DNA of 64,000 bases, taken from the NCBI RefSeq assembly GCF_001485475.2, contig NZ_DF977003.1:186001-250000 (forward strand), in the 5' to 3' direction. The notes below the pieces were generated by a model. The model was not told the DNA's origin. It searched no databases and saw only the letters and a list, made by a program, of their open reading frames with translations. This document shows, piece by piece, positions 51,449-62,197 of this stretch (the first letter of the stretch is position 1; every line of letters begins with the position of its first letter). A program made the position numbers and the translations under genes. This DNA comes from Tepidanaerobacter syntrophicus. Its GTDB lineage: Bacteria; Bacillota; Thermosediminibacteria; Thermosediminibacterales; Tepidanaerobacteraceae.

Positions 51449-52138
51449 GTGCACGATATTAAGATATTAGTAGTTGATGACGAAAAACGCATTGTAGACT
51501 TGGTAAAAAAATATTTAGAAAGAGAGGGTTTCTCGGTAGATGAGGCATTTAACGGTCAGCAGGCTTTGGACAAGATATCGAGCTCATCCTATGATCTGAT
51601 TATTTTAGATCTTATGCTTCCTATAGTAGACGGCTGGACAGTTTGCAAAGACATAAGGCAAAAATATGATACGCCGATAATAATGCTGACAGCCCGGGGA
51701 GAAGAATTTGATAAAGTTTTAGGCTTTGAACTTGGGGCGGATGATTATGTAGTAAAACCCTTTAGCCCTAGAGAACTTACAGCTAGGGTAAAAGCTCTGC
51801 TCAGGCGCATAGTTTCTAAGGAAGATGAGGAAAGTGAGATACTCGCATTTCCTGAGCTGATGATAGATCCGATATCTAGGGTTGTAAAGGTCAATAATAA
51901 AGAAGTGGCTCTTACTCCTAAAGAATTTGATCTTCTCTACTTTTTAGCTAAAAACAAGGGAAAGGTGTTTAGCAGAGAGAAACTTCTAAAGGAAGTTTGG
52001 GGATACGATTTTTATGGCAGCCTTCGGACAATAGATACACATATAAAGCAGCTTAGAGAAAAATTAGGGCGAAGTAAGGCTGCTTCCTATATAAGCACTA
52101 TTTGGGGAATCGGCTATAAATTCGAGGTGGAAAAGTGA
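51449..52138 (+). CDS. OmpR/PhoP-family response regulator
   Basis: 229 residues. Receiver domain with Asp10-Asp11 and phosphoacceptor Asp54 (ILDLMLP), Lys in VVKPFS, then a winged-helix DNA-binding domain from about 130 (LTPKEFDLLYFLAKNKGKVFSREKLL). GTG start 6 nt after GGGAGGAAAAC. Overlaps the kinase gene by 4 nt (GTGA). Divergence from the Na/Pi transporter makes a phosphate-related role possible. Confidence 0.94.
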   Translation: MHDIKILVVDDEKRIVDLVKKYLEREGFSVDEAFNGQQALDKISSSSYDLIILDLMLPIVDGWTVCKDIRQKYDTPIIMLTARGEEFDKVLGFELGADDYVVKPFSPRELTARVKALLRRIVSKEDEESEILAFPELMIDPISRVVKVNNKEVALTPKEFDLLYFLAKNKGKVFSREKLLKEVWGYDFYGSLRTIDTHIKQLREKLGRSKAASYISTIWGIGYKFEVEK

Positions 52139-53856
52139 TTCCGAGGAAAAGCATTGTTACGAAACTGTGGATTTATATGACGGTTCTTACAGTCGTCGCT
52201 CTTCTAATCTCTGGCTTAGTACTTTCAAACATATTTGAAGATTTTTATTTTAATATGCGAAAGAACGAGATGATAAACGAGGGGCAGCAGCTTATATCTT
52301 TAATTCTAGGAGGTATAAATCCTTCAGAACTGCTTGACATAAGTAAATTTATAAATGCATATTCGGTGATAATTGACAGACAAGGGCTAATCCAGGCAAG
52401 CTCAAATGTTCTAAAATTTGAGGGTGTAGCTATTGGACCTAAAGAGCTTAGGGAGGTGCTCAATGGCAACATTGTTGTAAGCAAAAGTTTTGTATCTCAG
52501 TTTGATGCAAATATGCTTACAGTAGCGCTGCCCATTAGAACTGAAGGCAATGTAATTGGAGGCGTAATACTATTTTCCCCTATGTCTTCTATCGAAAGCA
52601 CTATTTGGCAAATTAGATATTTGGTACTTTCGGTAGCAGGGGCATCAGTCTTAGTTTTGACGGCCTTAAGCCTTGTACTATCAAAGACTATTTCCAAACC
52701 TCTCATCCAAATGAAAAAAGTCGCAGAAGAAATAGCAAGAGGCGAATTCGGCACTAAAGTTAAGGTAAAATCTCAGGATGAAGTGGGGACATTAGCAAAT
52801 GCGATAAACTATATGTCCGAGGCTTTAAATAAAAATATCAATATGCTTGATCAAGAAAAAAGGCAGCTTCAGAATATATTGCTCAGCATGACTGATGGTG
52901 TTATTACTTTCGATGCCGAAAATCGTGTTATAATGGCAAACCCCCAAGCTGTTGAGATGATACCTGATTTGAAGCAAAATGGTGAATTAAAAGTGCCAAA
53001 AATAATCGAGCCGATTGTAAAAAAAGCCATGAAATGCAGTGAATTTATCAGTGAAGAGCTAGAGATAGATGGAAAGGTTGTAGCGGTAAAAATGACTCCT
53101 TTGTTAAGTGATGATGGTGTGCTGCAAGGGGTTTTGGCTGTACTGCAAGATATCACGCGAGAGAGAAAGCAAGAGGACTTAAGAAAGGAGTTTTTAAGTG
53201 ATGTTTCCCATGAACTCAGGACACCGTTAACTTACTTGCAAGGCTATACAGAAGCATTAATTGACGGGATTGTCAAAGATTCTGATGAACATGACCGATA
53301 TCTTAATATTATACTTGAAGAAACTTTGAGGCTGCGCCGCTTAGTTGATGAACTATTGGAGCTTTCGCACATGGAGGCAGGCCACTTAAATATACAAAAA
53401 GATTACGTTTCAATAAAAGAATTAGTTGAACAAGTTTGCAAAAAATTCCTTCCTATCTGTGAGGAAAAGAATATTAACTTGAAAATAGAAATAGAAAATA
53501 TACCGCCGATTTTAATTGATGAAGATAAAATAGAGCAGGTAATGATAAATCTTATTGATAATGCTATAAGGTATTCGCCCAGCGGTCAAGATGTGCTGAT
53601 TAAGGCAGGAGCCGATGAAACAGGAGTTACAATTTCTGTCAGAGATAGCGGAAGCGGTATACCGGACTCCGAACTGCCTTTTATCTGGGAAAGGTTTTAC
53701 AAAGTTGACAAATCCAGAGCGAGGAAAGATAGCGGCACAGGGTTAGGACTTGCTATTGCAAAAAGAATAATTGAGCTTCACAATGGAAAAATATGGGTAA
53801 AAAATTGTGCGGAAGGAGGTACTGAATTTTCCTTTTTTATACCTTGGGACACATAA
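52135..53856 (+). CDS. Sensor histidine kinase (PhoR/WalK-like layout)
   Basis: 573 residues. Membrane helix 1 near 10-34, extracellular sensor about 35-160, helix 2 near 162-184, HAMP (about 185-237), PAS (about 245-345), HisKA with His359 in SDVSHELRTPLTYL, and HATPase_c with the N box NLIDNAIRYSP and G boxes DSGSGIPDSE, GTGLGLAI. It phosphorylates the regulator encoded upstream. The signal is not visible in the sequence. Confidence 0.94.
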   Translation: MIPRKSIVTKLWIYMTVLTVVALLISGLVLSNIFEDFYFNMRKNEMINEGQQLISLILGGINPSELLDISKFINAYSVIIDRQGLIQASSNVLKFEGVAIGPKELREVLNGNIVVSKSFVSQFDANMLTVALPIRTEGNVIGGVILFSPMSSIESTIWQIRYLVLSVAGASVLVLTALSLVLSKTISKPLIQMKKVAEEIARGEFGTKVKVKSQDEVGTLANAINYMSEALNKNINMLDQEKRQLQNILLSMTDGVITFDAENRVIMANPQAVEMIPDLKQNGELKVPKIIEPIVKKAMKCSEFISEELEIDGKVVAVKMTPLLSDDGVLQGVLAVLQDITRERKQEDLRKEFLSDVSHELRTPLTYLQGYTEALIDGIVKDSDEHDRYLNIILEETLRLRRLVDELLELSHMEAGHLNIQKDYVSIKELVEQVCKKFLPICEEKNINLKIEIENIPPILIDEDKIEQVMINLIDNAIRYSPSGQDVLIKAGADETGVTISVRDSGSGIPDSELPFIWERFYKVDKSRARKDSGTGLGLAIAKRIIELHNGKIWVKNCAEGGTEFSFFIPWDT

Positions 53857-53881
53857 CTAATTTTATTAAGAGGTGATGTGA

Positions 53882-55192
53882 TTGCAAAAAACAAAGCAAG
53901 AAGTTAAAGAGTTTTTGAAGCAATATTCTATGAGCTATGAAGAAATAGACATAGAAGAGAATTGTAAACTGTTTGTAGAAGAAATGGAAAAAGGTCTTAA
54001 AGGAGAGGCTAGCTCCCTCCAGATGATACCCACGTACATAAGTCTTGGGGAAAAGGTGCCTTTTAATGAACCCGTTATAGTCTTAGATGCCGGTGGGACT
54101 AATTTTAGAGTTGCGGGATGCTATTTTGATGAAGAAAAAGGACCGATTATCGAAAATTATAAGTCCTATCCTATGCCCGGCGTTGAACGAGAAACATCTA
54201 AAAAAGAATTCTTTGAGACAATTGTAAATTTCATGAAGCCATTGCTTGATTACAGTAAAAAAATAGGATTTTGCTTTTCATATCCTACTGAGGCTCTTCC
54301 TAACAAAGACGGGAAGGTTCTACAATTCAGCAAAGAAATAAAACTCAGCGAGCTCATAGGAGAGGCAGTGGGCGAAGGCTTGTTAAAAGCCTTAAAAGAT
54401 GCGGGGTTTTCCGATGATAAAGAAATAGTTGTTTTAAACGATACAGTTGCTACACTCCTTGGAGGCAAAGCTACATACCCGGACCGATTGTTTTCGAGTT
54501 ATGTAGGTTTCATCTTGGGCACCGGAACAAATACGTGCTATGTGGAACAGAATAAAAACATAAAAAAGCTTCCGGATATTCAAAATAAATTAGGTTCTAT
54601 GATAATAAATATTGAGTCCGGCGGGTACGCAAAGGCCCCACAAGGCGTAATTGACAAAGAGTTCGATCTTCAGACAGCAAATCCCGGCTCTTATACTTTC
54701 GAAAAAATGATTTCCGGAAGATATCAAGGAGGCTTGATTTCTGCTGTAGTGAAAAAAGCTGCAGAAGATAAGCTTGTTACAAAAGAATTTTCCGACAGAT
54801 TTGACAAAATTGGCGAAATTACAGCGGTGGATATTAATGATTTCTTGTACTACCCCTATTCAAAAAGCTTACTTTCCACTTGCTGCCTTGAAGATAGCAA
54901 CGATGCCATAGTTTTATATCATTTAATCGATACAATTATTGAAAGAGCCGCAAAACTCACTGCTATAAATCTTTCAGCAATTTTATCTAAAACCGGCGAT
55001 GGAACAAATCCGTGCAAACCTGTTTGCATAACTTGCGAAGGTTCTACCTTCTATAAATCAAAATTATTTAAAGATAAACTCGTTTACTACATGAAAGATT
55101 ATCTAAATGACAAAAAGGATATGTATTTTGAATTTGTGCGAGCTGATAATTCAACGCTTATAGGAGCAGCTATTGCAGGTTTGATGAATTAA
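53882..55192 (+). CDS. Hexokinase of the eukaryotic-type (PF00349/PF03727) family
   Basis: 436 residues. VLDAGGTNFRVAG (phosphate 1 loop), FSYPTEALP, LNDTVATLLGG with the catalytic Asp, and LGTGTNTCYVE match eukaryotic hexokinases rather than the bacterial Glk or ROK kinases. The C-terminal TCEGSTFYKSKLF segment is also typical. It phosphorylates glucose or other hexoses with ATP. TTG start behind GAGGTGAT; only 25 nt after the kinase gene, so it is probably in the same operon. Confidence 0.9.
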   Translation: MQKTKQEVKEFLKQYSMSYEEIDIEENCKLFVEEMEKGLKGEASSLQMIPTYISLGEKVPFNEPVIVLDAGGTNFRVAGCYFDEEKGPIIENYKSYPMPGVERETSKKEFFETIVNFMKPLLDYSKKIGFCFSYPTEALPNKDGKVLQFSKEIKLSELIGEAVGEGLLKALKDAGFSDDKEIVVLNDTVATLLGGKATYPDRLFSSYVGFILGTGTNTCYVEQNKNIKKLPDIQNKLGSMIINIESGGYAKAPQGVIDKEFDLQTANPGSYTFEKMISGRYQGGLISAVVKKAAEDKLVTKEFSDRFDKIGEITAVDINDFLYYPYSKSLLSTCCLEDSNDAIVLYHLIDTIIERAAKLTAINLSAILSKTGDGTNPCKPVCITCEGSTFYKSKLFKDKLVYYMKDYLNDKKDMYFEFVRADNSTLIGAAIAGLMN

Positions 55193-55195
55193 CTA

Positions 55196-55233
55196 AAAAC
55201 TCTGTGCTAAAAAATTTTTTAGCACAGAGTTTT
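55196..55233. terminator. 38-bp perfect palindrome, bidirectional terminator
   Basis: AAAACTCTGTGCTAAAAAA followed by its exact reverse complement, centred at 55214.5. Terminal A4 and T4 tracts serve both directions, closing the hexokinase and alanine dehydrogenase genes, which converge here. Confidence 0.85.
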
Positions 55234-55236
55234 AGA

Positions 55237-56361
55237 TCAAATTTCTTTTATCACTGTTTCCAGTGGATAATAGGGGAGATTATGGGCGTTTGCAACTGCC
55301 TCATATGTGATTTTTCCATTTAAGACATTTACACCTTTTGCAAGAGCAGGATCTTCTAAAACAGCCTGTTTCCACCCTTTGTCGGCTATCTTTAAAAGAT
55401 AAGGCAAGGTAGCATTGGTCAAGGCAAGAGTTGATGTGCGCGGTACTGCGCCGGGAATATTTGAAACCGCATAGTGAATTACACCGTGTTTTACAAATAC
55501 CGGGTCAGCATGGGTTGTTGGATGATCTATGGTTTCAACACAACCTCCCTGATCTATGGCAACATCTACAATGACACTGCCGGGCTGCATGTTTTTGACC
55601 ATGTCTTCAGTTATAAGCTTGGGTGCTTTAGCGCCGGGAATCAGAACCGATCCTACTACAAGATCTGCGGTCTTTAGCGCCTCAGTTATATTTAAACGAT
55701 TTGAATATAGTGTTTCAAGTCTACCCATGAAAAGATCATCAAGGTATCTTAGCCTGTCCACATTTACATCTATTACTGTAACATGAGCGCCAAGACCCAT
55801 TGCTCTTCTAATAGCACCTGTGCCCACAGTTCCTGCTCCAACCACAACTACTGAACCGGGAGTAACTCCCGGGACACCTTCTAAAAGAATTCCCTTGCCT
55901 CCTCGAGTTTTTTCAAGATATATCGCACCTTCCTGAATGGCCATGCGGCCTGCAATTTCGCTCATGGGTGTTAACAAAGGAAGACTTCTATCACTGCGCT
56001 GAACCGTTTCATAGGCTATTGCAGTAACTCCTGAATCGACAATAACTTTAGTTAGCGCTTCGTCGGCTGCAAGATGCAAATAACCGAAGAACACCAATCC
56101 GGGTCTTAAGTATTTATACTCCGACTCGTGGGGCTCTTTAACCTTTATCACTAGCTCACTTTTCTCCCACACAGTTGAGGCACTGTCAATTACTGTTGCC
56201 CCTGCAGCCTCATAACTTTCGTCAGAAAAACCAGACCCCAGACCTGCCCCTTTCTCAATTAGCACTTGATGGCCACTGGATATAAGGGCGTCTGTGCCTG
56301 CTGGTGTAATAGCCACTCGATTTTCTTGTTCTTTTAATTCTTTAACGACACCGATGATCAT
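55237..56361 (-). CDS. ald: Alanine dehydrogenase
   Basis: 374 residues from ATG 56361, 6 nt after GAGGAGG; the frame is open to 56415 without a ribosome site. [20 protein letters not shown] start, KVKEP, a Rossmann segment [24 protein letters not shown] (in GAGTVG), and [16 protein letters not shown]. It interconverts alanine and pyruvate plus ammonia with NAD. Own extended -10 promoter at 56422. Confidence 0.95.
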   Translation of the reverse strand: MIIGVVKELKEQENRVAITPAGTDALISSGHQVLIEKGAGLGSGFSDESYEAAGATVIDSASTVWEKSELVIKVKEPHESEYKYLRPGLVFFGYLHLAADEALTKVIVDSGVTAIAYETVQRSDRSLPLLTPMSEIAGRMAIQEGAIYLEKTRGGKGILLEGVPGVTPGSVVVVGAGTVGTGAIRRAMGLGAHVTVIDVNVDRLRYLDDLFMGRLETLYSNRLNITEALKTADLVVGSVLIPGAKAPKLITEDMVKNMQPGSVIVDVAIDQGGCVETIDHPTTHADPVFVKHGVIHYAVSNIPGAVPRTSTLALTNATLPYLLKIADKGWKQAVLEDPALAKGVNVLNGKITYEAVANAHNLPYYPLETVIKEI

Positions 56362-56421
56362 TTTTTTGCCTCCTCGAAAATTACAAACATTAAGCTTTAA
56401 GCAACATTTATGCATATTGAA

Positions 56422-56430
56422 AGTATATCA
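56422..56430 (-). promoter_or_regulatory. Extended -10 promoter of ald
   Basis: Minus strand TGA then TATACT (56427-56422); no good -35. The 5' leader is about 50 nt. Confidence 0.45.
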
Positions 56431-56471
56431 AAAAAATAATTGCTGCACCAGTAAGATTTAAAAAAAATTAA

Positions 56472-56488
56472 GGCAGGGGATACCTGCC
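56472..56488. other. Hairpin in the ald-arsR intergenic region
   Basis: GGCAGG (56472-56477) and CCTGCC (56483-56488). On the minus strand it is followed by TTAATTTTTTT, a terminator shape, but no gene is seen upstream of it on that strand. The rest of 56431-56615 shows nothing else recognisable. Confidence 0.4.
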
Positions 56489-56615
56489 AAAAAAGGGGGT
56501 TAATAATTAAGATGTATAAAAGGGGATTTAACGATCAAGTTTATTTTACCAGAAAAATTACAGCAGAAATTTGTGCAAAATGTGATGTTTTTGTGATAAT
56601 GCGGTATAACGGAAG

Positions 56616-56654
56616 TGGAAACATCTTGCCAAGTTTGATATAATTCATGTGAAT
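56616..56654 (+). promoter_or_regulatory. Promoter and candidate operator of the ArsR-family gene
   Basis: TGGAAA at 56616-56621, 17-bp spacer, TATAAT at 56639-56644. ATTCA-TG-TGAAT at 56643-56654 overlaps the -10 and start site, the usual place for ArsR autoregulation. Confidence 0.5.
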
Positions 56655-56674
56655 AAACTTTAGAGGGAAGCCAA

Positions 56675-57058
56675 ATGGAGAATAATGATAATAATGTAAG
56701 CAAAGAAATTGATGTTTGTGAAGTGTTTAGTATTGAAGAAGATAAAGTCAGGAAACTTGCAGGTACTATTCCTGATATGGTGGATTTGGCAGATTTATTT
56801 AAAGTCCTAGCGGATGAAACCAGGGTAAAGATTGTATACTTGCTTTCAAAGGATGAATTATGTGTGTGCGATATAGCAACTCTTTTAAACTCCACAGTTT
56901 CAAATGTATCGCATCATTTGAGAGTGCTTAGAACAGCTCACCTGGTAAAATTCCGCAAAGAAGGTAAACAAGTATTTTATACATTAGATGACGAACATGT
57001 GGTTCATATTATAAAAGAAGGATTTGAACATGTAAACCATATTCATCGGGAAAAATAA
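56675..57058 (+). CDS. ArsR/SmtB family metal-sensing repressor (CadC-like)
   Basis: 127 residues. Winged helix with LFKVLADETRVKIVYLL and the DNA-reading helix STVSNVSHHLRVLR. ELCVCD in helix 3 and an N-terminal CEV cysteine match the soft-metal site of CadC; DDEHVVHIIKEGFEHVNHIH at the C-terminus offers His/Asp ligands as in SmtB. It should repress until Cd, Zn or Pb binds. No efflux pump is adjacent; the next gene is uvrC, 26 nt on, possibly in the same transcript. Confidence 0.9.
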   Translation: MENNDNNVSKEIDVCEVFSIEEDKVRKLAGTIPDMVDLADLFKVLADETRVKIVYLLSKDELCVCDIATLLNSTVSNVSHHLRVLRTAHLVKFRKEGKQVFYTLDDEHVVHIIKEGFEHVNHIHREK

Positions 57059-57084
57059 AAGAGTTGCAGCAGGAGGAATAATTT

Positions 57085-58902
57085 ATGTTTAATCCGGAGA
57101 AAATTGCAGAGTTTCCAGAAAAACCCGGTGTTTACATTATGAAAGATAAACGAGGAAGAATTATTTATATAGGCAAGGCTGTGTCTTTAAAAAACAGAGT
57201 AAGGTCTTACTTTCAGTCACCAAAAAACCTACCTGTGAAAGTTGCCTCAATGGTTCCGAAAATCGAAAATATTGAATATATAGTAACGGATTCAGAAGTT
57301 GAAGCACTTATCTTAGAATGTAATTTAATCAAGTTTAACAGACCGAAATATAATATTTTGTTAAGAGATGATAAGCAGTATCCTTATATCAAAATCGCAA
57401 CTAGTCAACCTTTTCCGCGCCTGGAAGTTGTAAGAAGGGTAAAAAAAGATGGTGCTCGCTATTTTGGACCTTATGCCGATGTTGGAGCAATGAGGGAAGC
57501 TATAGATGTAATAAATAAAGTATTCCCTATTCGCAGCTGCAAAAAAGATTTAAGTCAGGTACCGCTAAAAGAAAGACCCTGCCTTAATTATTATATAAAA
57601 CGCTGCCTTGCGCCGTGCCAGGGTTCGGTGGAACAAGAAGAATATGATGAAATGATAAAAAATATCATTATGTTTTTAGAAGGCAAGCAAGAAACTCTTA
57701 TTAAACAATTAAGAGAAAAAATGGAAGAAGAAGCCGCAAAATTAGATTTTGAAAAAGCCGCAATACTTAGAGACCAAATATCAGCATTACAGAAAGTTCT
57801 TGAAGAACAAAAGATCGTATCTACTGACATGACTGACCAGGATATTATTGCAATGGCAAGAGGCATAGATACAGTATGTATTCAGGTATTTTTTGTAAGA
57901 GAAGGAAAACTCGTGGAACGAGAGCCATTTATCCTTAGCAATACCAAAGGGGCAGAGCGCAAGGAAGTTCTTACCGCTTTTGTAAAGCAGTTCTATAATA
58001 ATACAAATTTTATCCCTAAGGAAATTATAATCGAAGAAGAAATTGAAGATAAGACTACAATACAAGAATGGCTTTATGGGAAAAAGGGTTCTAAAGTGTA
58101 TATATCAATTCCTAAAAGAGGAGAAAAGAAAAAACTAGCTGAAATGGTAGCGGAAAATGCACGAATATACTTAGAACAAATTGAAAATAAAGATGAACGA
58201 GAGAAACTTAAAAACATGCAAGCACTTGAAGAACTGCAAAAATATCTTGGTTTAAAAGATATACCTCATAGAATCGAAGCATTTGATATCTCAAATACAC
58301 AAGGGACAGAATCAGTAGCATCAATGGTGGTTTTTGAAGAAGGACAGCCTAAAAAAGAAGATTACAGGAAATTTAAAATCAAGACAGTCGAAGGGCCAAA
58401 TGATTTTGAAAGCATGAGAGAAGTTATTTTTAGGCGTTTTAAAAGAGCGATTTTAGGCGATGAAAAATTTAACAATCTACCAGACCTATTGCTGATTGAC
58501 GGAGGAAAAGGACAATTAAGGTATGCGCGAGAAGCTCTGAGGGAGCTAGGATTAGAGTCCATATTTACAATAGGACTTGCAAAAGAGTTTGAACATATTT
58601 TTGTAGAAGGAAAAGAAGAACCCATAGTATTGCCGGAAGACTCGGAAGCTCTTTATTTAGTTCAGCGAGTGCGAGATGAAGCTCATCGCTTTGCAATAAC
58701 TTTTCATAGAAGTTTGCGCAGCAAAAGAAATTTAAAATCTGCTTTGGATGATATTCCGGGTATAGGAAAAGCCCGTCGATTAGCACTCCTTAAGACTTTT
58801 GGCAGTCTTGAGGGCATCAGACAGGCTTCTGTTGAAGAACTTGCCGGCGCACCAGGAATGAACAAAAAAGCTGCTCAGGCGGTCTATGACCATTTTCATT
58901 GA
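57085..58902 (+). CDS. uvrC: Excinuclease ABC subunit C
   Basis: 605 residues. GIY-YIG nuclease ([25 protein letters not shown]) makes the 3' cut, UVR motif ([19 protein letters not shown]) binds UvrB, the RNase H-like part ([30 protein letters not shown]) makes the 5' cut, and paired helix-hairpin-helices ([30 protein letters not shown] in parts) end the protein. ATG after AGGAGG. It overlaps the tail of the convergent chemoreceptor gene by 7 nt. Confidence 0.97.
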   Translation: MFNPEKIAEFPEKPGVYIMKDKRGRIIYIGKAVSLKNRVRSYFQSPKNLPVKVASMVPKIENIEYIVTDSEVEALILECNLIKFNRPKYNILLRDDKQYPYIKIATSQPFPRLEVVRRVKKDGARYFGPYADVGAMREAIDVINKVFPIRSCKKDLSQVPLKERPCLNYYIKRCLAPCQGSVEQEEYDEMIKNIIMFLEGKQETLIKQLREKMEEEAAKLDFEKAAILRDQISALQKVLEEQKIVSTDMTDQDIIAMARGIDTVCIQVFFVREGKLVEREPFILSNTKGAERKEVLTAFVKQFYNNTNFIPKEIIIEEEIEDKTTIQEWLYGKKGSKVYISIPKRGEKKKLAEMVAENARIYLEQIENKDEREKLKNMQALEELQKYLGLKDIPHRIEAFDISNTQGTESVASMVVFEEGQPKKEDYRKFKIKTVEGPNDFESMREVIFRRFKRAILGDEKFNNLPDLLLIDGGKGQLRYAREALRELGLESIFTIGLAKEFEHIFVEGKEEPIVLPEDSEALYLVQRVRDEAHRFAITFHRSLRSKRNLKSALDDIPGIGKARRLALLKTFGSLEGIRQASVEELAGAPGMNKKAAQAVYDHFH

Positions 58903-60416
58903 TTAAGGCATATCCCTGCAGTAATTGCTCCAATAAATTGGCCATCTTTTAAAATTGGTGTTGCAACATTAATTGTTGGTTTTCCTGTAAGGGCTGAAAT
59001 ATACATTTTTGAGGTAAAATCCTGTCCATTTTTCGTAGATTTAAACCAGTCTCTAAAAGAAAAATCAGTTACTTCGGAAGGATTAGAGTTTGCTATACTT
59101 TTTCCGTGTTCATCTACGGTTATTATACCGGTAATGCCCGGAAATTCCTTCTTCAATTCATTAAAGATCCTCATATGTTCTTCTTTTTTCATTGAAAGCA
59201 TCTCATTTGATTTTGCGTGTTTTTTAAGTGCATTAAGCAGTTTTAATTTTACTTCTTGCGATACATCATATTCCTTATTCTTTAACACTTTGCCAACATA
59301 GCCTGATATTTCGGATGAAACTTTCAAAAGACTCTCCGTAGAATTATTTATATTGTTCATTACAGCAGCTTGCTCCTCAGAAACTGCTGCAGTTTCCTGG
59401 AAAGCGGCAGAAATGTTTTCTGTAAGTGAGGAAAAATCCACAATTAAATTTTTGATATTTTCTGTAGCGGTAGCCTGATCTTTTGTGAGTTTGCTTATAT
59501 GGTCCATTGATTTTAGCGTATTTTCGATTATTGTCGAAGTGGCTTGTAAAGAATTTTTTGTAGTATTTGCCTGTTCGGCCTCTTTTTTTATTTTATCAAA
59601 ACTCGATACAATTTCCTCTGACAATTCAAGGATATTATTACTAATATTTTCAATATTTTCTCTGATTTCGCCGGCGGCGGATTGAGCGTTTATGGAGAGT
59701 TTTCGGATTTCATCAGCTACTACTGCAAACTGTTTGCCTGCATTGCCTGCTCTTGCAGCTTCGATTGCTGCATTTAAGGAAAGTAGGTTTGTTTGTTTTG
59801 CAATACTTTCAACGGAACCTATAATACCGCCTATTTTGTCTGCCTCTTGCTTTAAAAATTGGACTTTTTGGGCGGTGGCATTATTTTCTTCCGATGTGAG
59901 TTTAACTGAATTCACAAGGTTTTCAATTAGCTTAGATGTTTCGTTTAAAGATTTTTGAACTTCCTTATTCCCCAAGACTACATTGTCGGTTTCCTTAGCT
60001 ATGCGATTAGAAAACTCGCTTAGATTTGCAACTTCATTTACGGCATTGGTGCATGCCTTTACTTGCTCTTCGGCTCTTTGAGCTATATGGCTAATAGTCT
60101 CTGCGACTTCTTGAGAAGCCTTGGCCGAAGTTTCAGTTTCTGAAGAAAATTTCTTGCATAATTCCTGCAACTGTTCTGAAGCTATAGAAAGTTCACCTGT
60201 AAGATGCCTCGTGTTTTGAGTGACGCCGGCAATTTCTTTGCAGAGCTTACCAAGAGCGCCGCCTTTTGCGATGTCGTCGAAATTTTGCCATAAGAGCCCT
60301 TCGTTAAATTGCTGAAGCCGTTTAATAATTGCTTCAATCTTATCATTTTCTCTTTTTTTACCAACGAGATATACAACCAAGAAAATTATGATAACTACTG
60401 CTAAAGCATAAATCAT
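58896..60416 (-). CDS. Methyl-accepting chemotaxis protein with C-terminal sensor domain
   Basis: About 506 residues from ATG 60416 (6 nt after AAAGGGG); a TTG at 60449 after GGAGGG is an alternative. One N-terminal membrane helix ([17 protein letters not shown]), no outer domain, then the chemoreceptor signalling hairpin with tip region [15 protein letters not shown], and a C-terminal PDC/Cache-like domain (about 415-506; [29 protein letters not shown]). The sensor is therefore cytoplasmic and behind the signalling module, an inverted order. Overlap with threonine aldolase on the upstream side if the longer frame is used. Confidence 0.87.
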   Translation of the reverse strand: MIYALAVVIIIFLVVYLVGKKRENDKIEAIIKRLQQFNEGLLWQNFDDIAKGGALGKLCKEIAGVTQNTRHLTGELSIASEQLQELCKKFSSETETSAKASQEVAETISHIAQRAEEQVKACTNAVNEVANLSEFSNRIAKETDNVVLGNKEVQKSLNETSKLIENLVNSVKLTSEENNATAQKVQFLKQEADKIGGIIGSVESIAKQTNLLSLNAAIEAARAGNAGKQFAVVADEIRKLSINAQSAAGEIRENIENISNNILELSEEIVSSFDKIKKEAEQANTTKNSLQATSTIIENTLKSMDHISKLTKDQATATENIKNLIVDFSSLTENISAAFQETAAVSEEQAAVMNNINNSTESLLKVSSEISGYVGKVLKNKEYDVSQEVKLKLLNALKKHAKSNEMLSMKKEEHMRIFNELKKEFPGITGIITVDEHGKSIANSNPSEVTDFSFRDWFKSTKNGQDFTSKMYISALTGKPTINVATPILKDGQFIGAITAGICLNQ

Positions 60417-60469
60417 GTAAGTCCCCTTTAGTCCGTCTGAAAGTTGCAAAAGTAGTTCCCTCCTAAATT

Positions 60470-61516
60470 TCAAGATATGTGTTTCTTATCAAAAATCGAT
60501 TTAATAGATTCTAAAGCTGTTTCGATATCGCTTCTGGCAATTCCATAATGAGTTACAAACCTTACAGTAGTTCCTCCTCCTCCGTTTATTTTAATTCCTT
60601 TTTCATAAAGTTTCGAAGAAAATTCATCAGCAGACATGTTCAGATTTGCTATATCACAAACTATGATATTTGTTTGAACCGTTTCCATGTCTATTTTAAT
60701 TCCGGGAATATTACAAAGTCCCTCCGCAAGAAGTCTTGCATTTTCATGATCCTCGTTTAGCCTAGAAGGCATCTTTTCTAATGCTATGATACCTGCAGCT
60801 GCTAAAAATCCCGACTGCCGCATTCCTCCGCCGAGCATTTTCCTAAATTTCCGGGCTTTTGCTATAAAACTTTTTGTCCCTACTACTACAGAACCTACCG
60901 GCGCACACAAACCTTTTGAAAGGCAAAACATTACAGAATCTGCATATCTTGCAATTTGATTTACCGGTATATTCAAATATGTAGCTGCATTAAAAATTCT
61001 TGCTCCATCCATGTGTACCGGAATATCGTAATTTTTGGCAAGTTCATATGTATTTTGGAGAATATCCATAGGTATAACAGTTCCGCCTGCCCGGTTATGG
61101 GTATTTTCTACACAAATAAGGCTGGTCTTGGGTTGATGTATGTCATCGTTACGTATAGCGGCTTTAATGTCTGAAGGATCCATGGCGCCTTTTGTGCCTC
61201 TAATAAGTTTTGCCTGAACTCCTGAAAGCCGGCCTATACCCCCTACTTCATACGTTATTATATGAGACTTTTCTTCTAAAATTATCTCATCTCCGGGATT
61301 AGTATGCGTCATTACGCATATCTGATTGCCTTGGGTCCCGCTGGTTACAAACATAGCGGCTTCTTTGCCGAACATTTCAGCTGCCGTCTCTTCTAAATGG
61401 TTTACAGTAGGATCCTCGCCGTAAACATCATCTCCTACCTCAGCATTGTACATAGCGTCGCGCATTTCCTGAGTTGGTAAAGTTACTGTATCACTTCTAA
61501 GATCAATATAATTCAT
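60470..61516 (-). CDS. ltaE: Low-specificity L-threonine aldolase
   Basis: 348 residues, PLP fold [14 protein letters not shown] start, [20 protein letters not shown] and [11 protein letters not shown] with the cofactor lysine. It cleaves threonine or allo-threonine to glycine and acetaldehyde. Acetaldehyde is also the product of the acetoin dehydrogenase genes in this window, though no link is shown. AAGGAGAATC precedes the ATG. Confidence 0.94.
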   Translation of the reverse strand: MNYIDLRSDTVTLPTQEMRDAMYNAEVGDDVYGEDPTVNHLEETAAEMFGKEAAMFVTSGTQGNQICVMTHTNPGDEIILEEKSHIITYEVGGIGRLSGVQAKLIRGTKGAMDPSDIKAAIRNDDIHQPKTSLICVENTHNRAGGTVIPMDILQNTYELAKNYDIPVHMDGARIFNAATYLNIPVNQIARYADSVMFCLSKGLCAPVGSVVVGTKSFIAKARKFRKMLGGGMRQSGFLAAAGIIALEKMPSRLNEDHENARLLAEGLCNIPGIKIDMETVQTNIIVCDIANLNMSADEFSSKLYEKGIKINGGGGTTVRFVTHYGIARSDIETALESIKSIFDKKHIS

Positions 61517-61699
61517 CAGAGATTCTCCTTAACTTGTTATTTGGTTCAAAATATTAATTCTACATAAAAATGGAAAATCCTTTCTTAATTCAAAAGTAAA
61601 TAAGAAAAATCGCGAAATCAAGAAGGTTATTTACACATAGAGTCGAATATATTATATAATATAGTTAAGCAATAAATAATAACGAGGAGGCTTGGTAGT

Positions 61700-62101
61700 G
61701 TGAGTGGGAAAACATTTATCAATGAATCAGTTTTTGTGGAAATAGCAAAAGAAGCTATGCGTGAAGTCGAGGAAGTTTACAAACAAGGTAAAAAAGGCGG
61801 GTTAGCAGGTTTCACTCAGATGTTCGACAGGTTCACGCCACAAATATCAGTAAAGAAAACAGATCCTAGCGAACTGGAAGAAGGACCCGGCAGTGTTTCT
61901 TTTGAAGTAAGATTTTCTGTTATGTACGGCGTTAAAATTCCTGAAGTGGCAGAAAAGACAAGACAGAAGATTATCAGCGAAGTAGAGGCCTTAACAGGAT
62001 ATAAAGTAGAAAAAGTTGACTTAATAGTAGAGAAAATTGTAAGACCTGAGGAAATTCAGCAAGAAAAACCTGAAGAAGGAAAATTAGGAGAGCAAATATA
62101 A
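61700..62101 (+). CDS. Asp23/Gls24 family protein
   Basis: 133 residues. Gls24-like fold (INESVFVEIAKEAMREVEEV, SVSFEVRFSVMYGVKIPEVAEKTRQKI in parts, VDLIVEKIV). Family members are small cytoplasmic or membrane-associated proteins linked to envelope stress in Firmicutes. GTG start after GGAGGCTTG. A weak promoter (TTTACA 61631, TATAAT 61656, 19-bp spacer) precedes it; a terminator follows. Confidence 0.85.
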   Translation: MSGKTFINESVFVEIAKEAMREVEEVYKQGKKGGLAGFTQMFDRFTPQISVKKTDPSELEEGPGSVSFEVRFSVMYGVKIPEVAEKTRQKIISEVEALTGYKVEKVDLIVEKIVRPEEIQQEKPEEGKLGEQI

Positions 62102-62116
62102 TAAGAATAAAGGAAG

Positions 62117-62142
62117 AGATGGGAACCGAAAGGTTCCCATCT
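62117..62142 (+). terminator. Terminator of the Gls24-family gene
   Basis: AGATGGGAACC (62117-62127) pairs with GGTTCCCATCT (62132-62142) around a GAAA tetraloop; only a weak T tract downstream. Confidence 0.7.
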
Positions 62143-62197
62143 AAAATTTATCCTAAAGAGTTAAACAATTTTTCATATTTAGCTTGCGCAGCTGATT

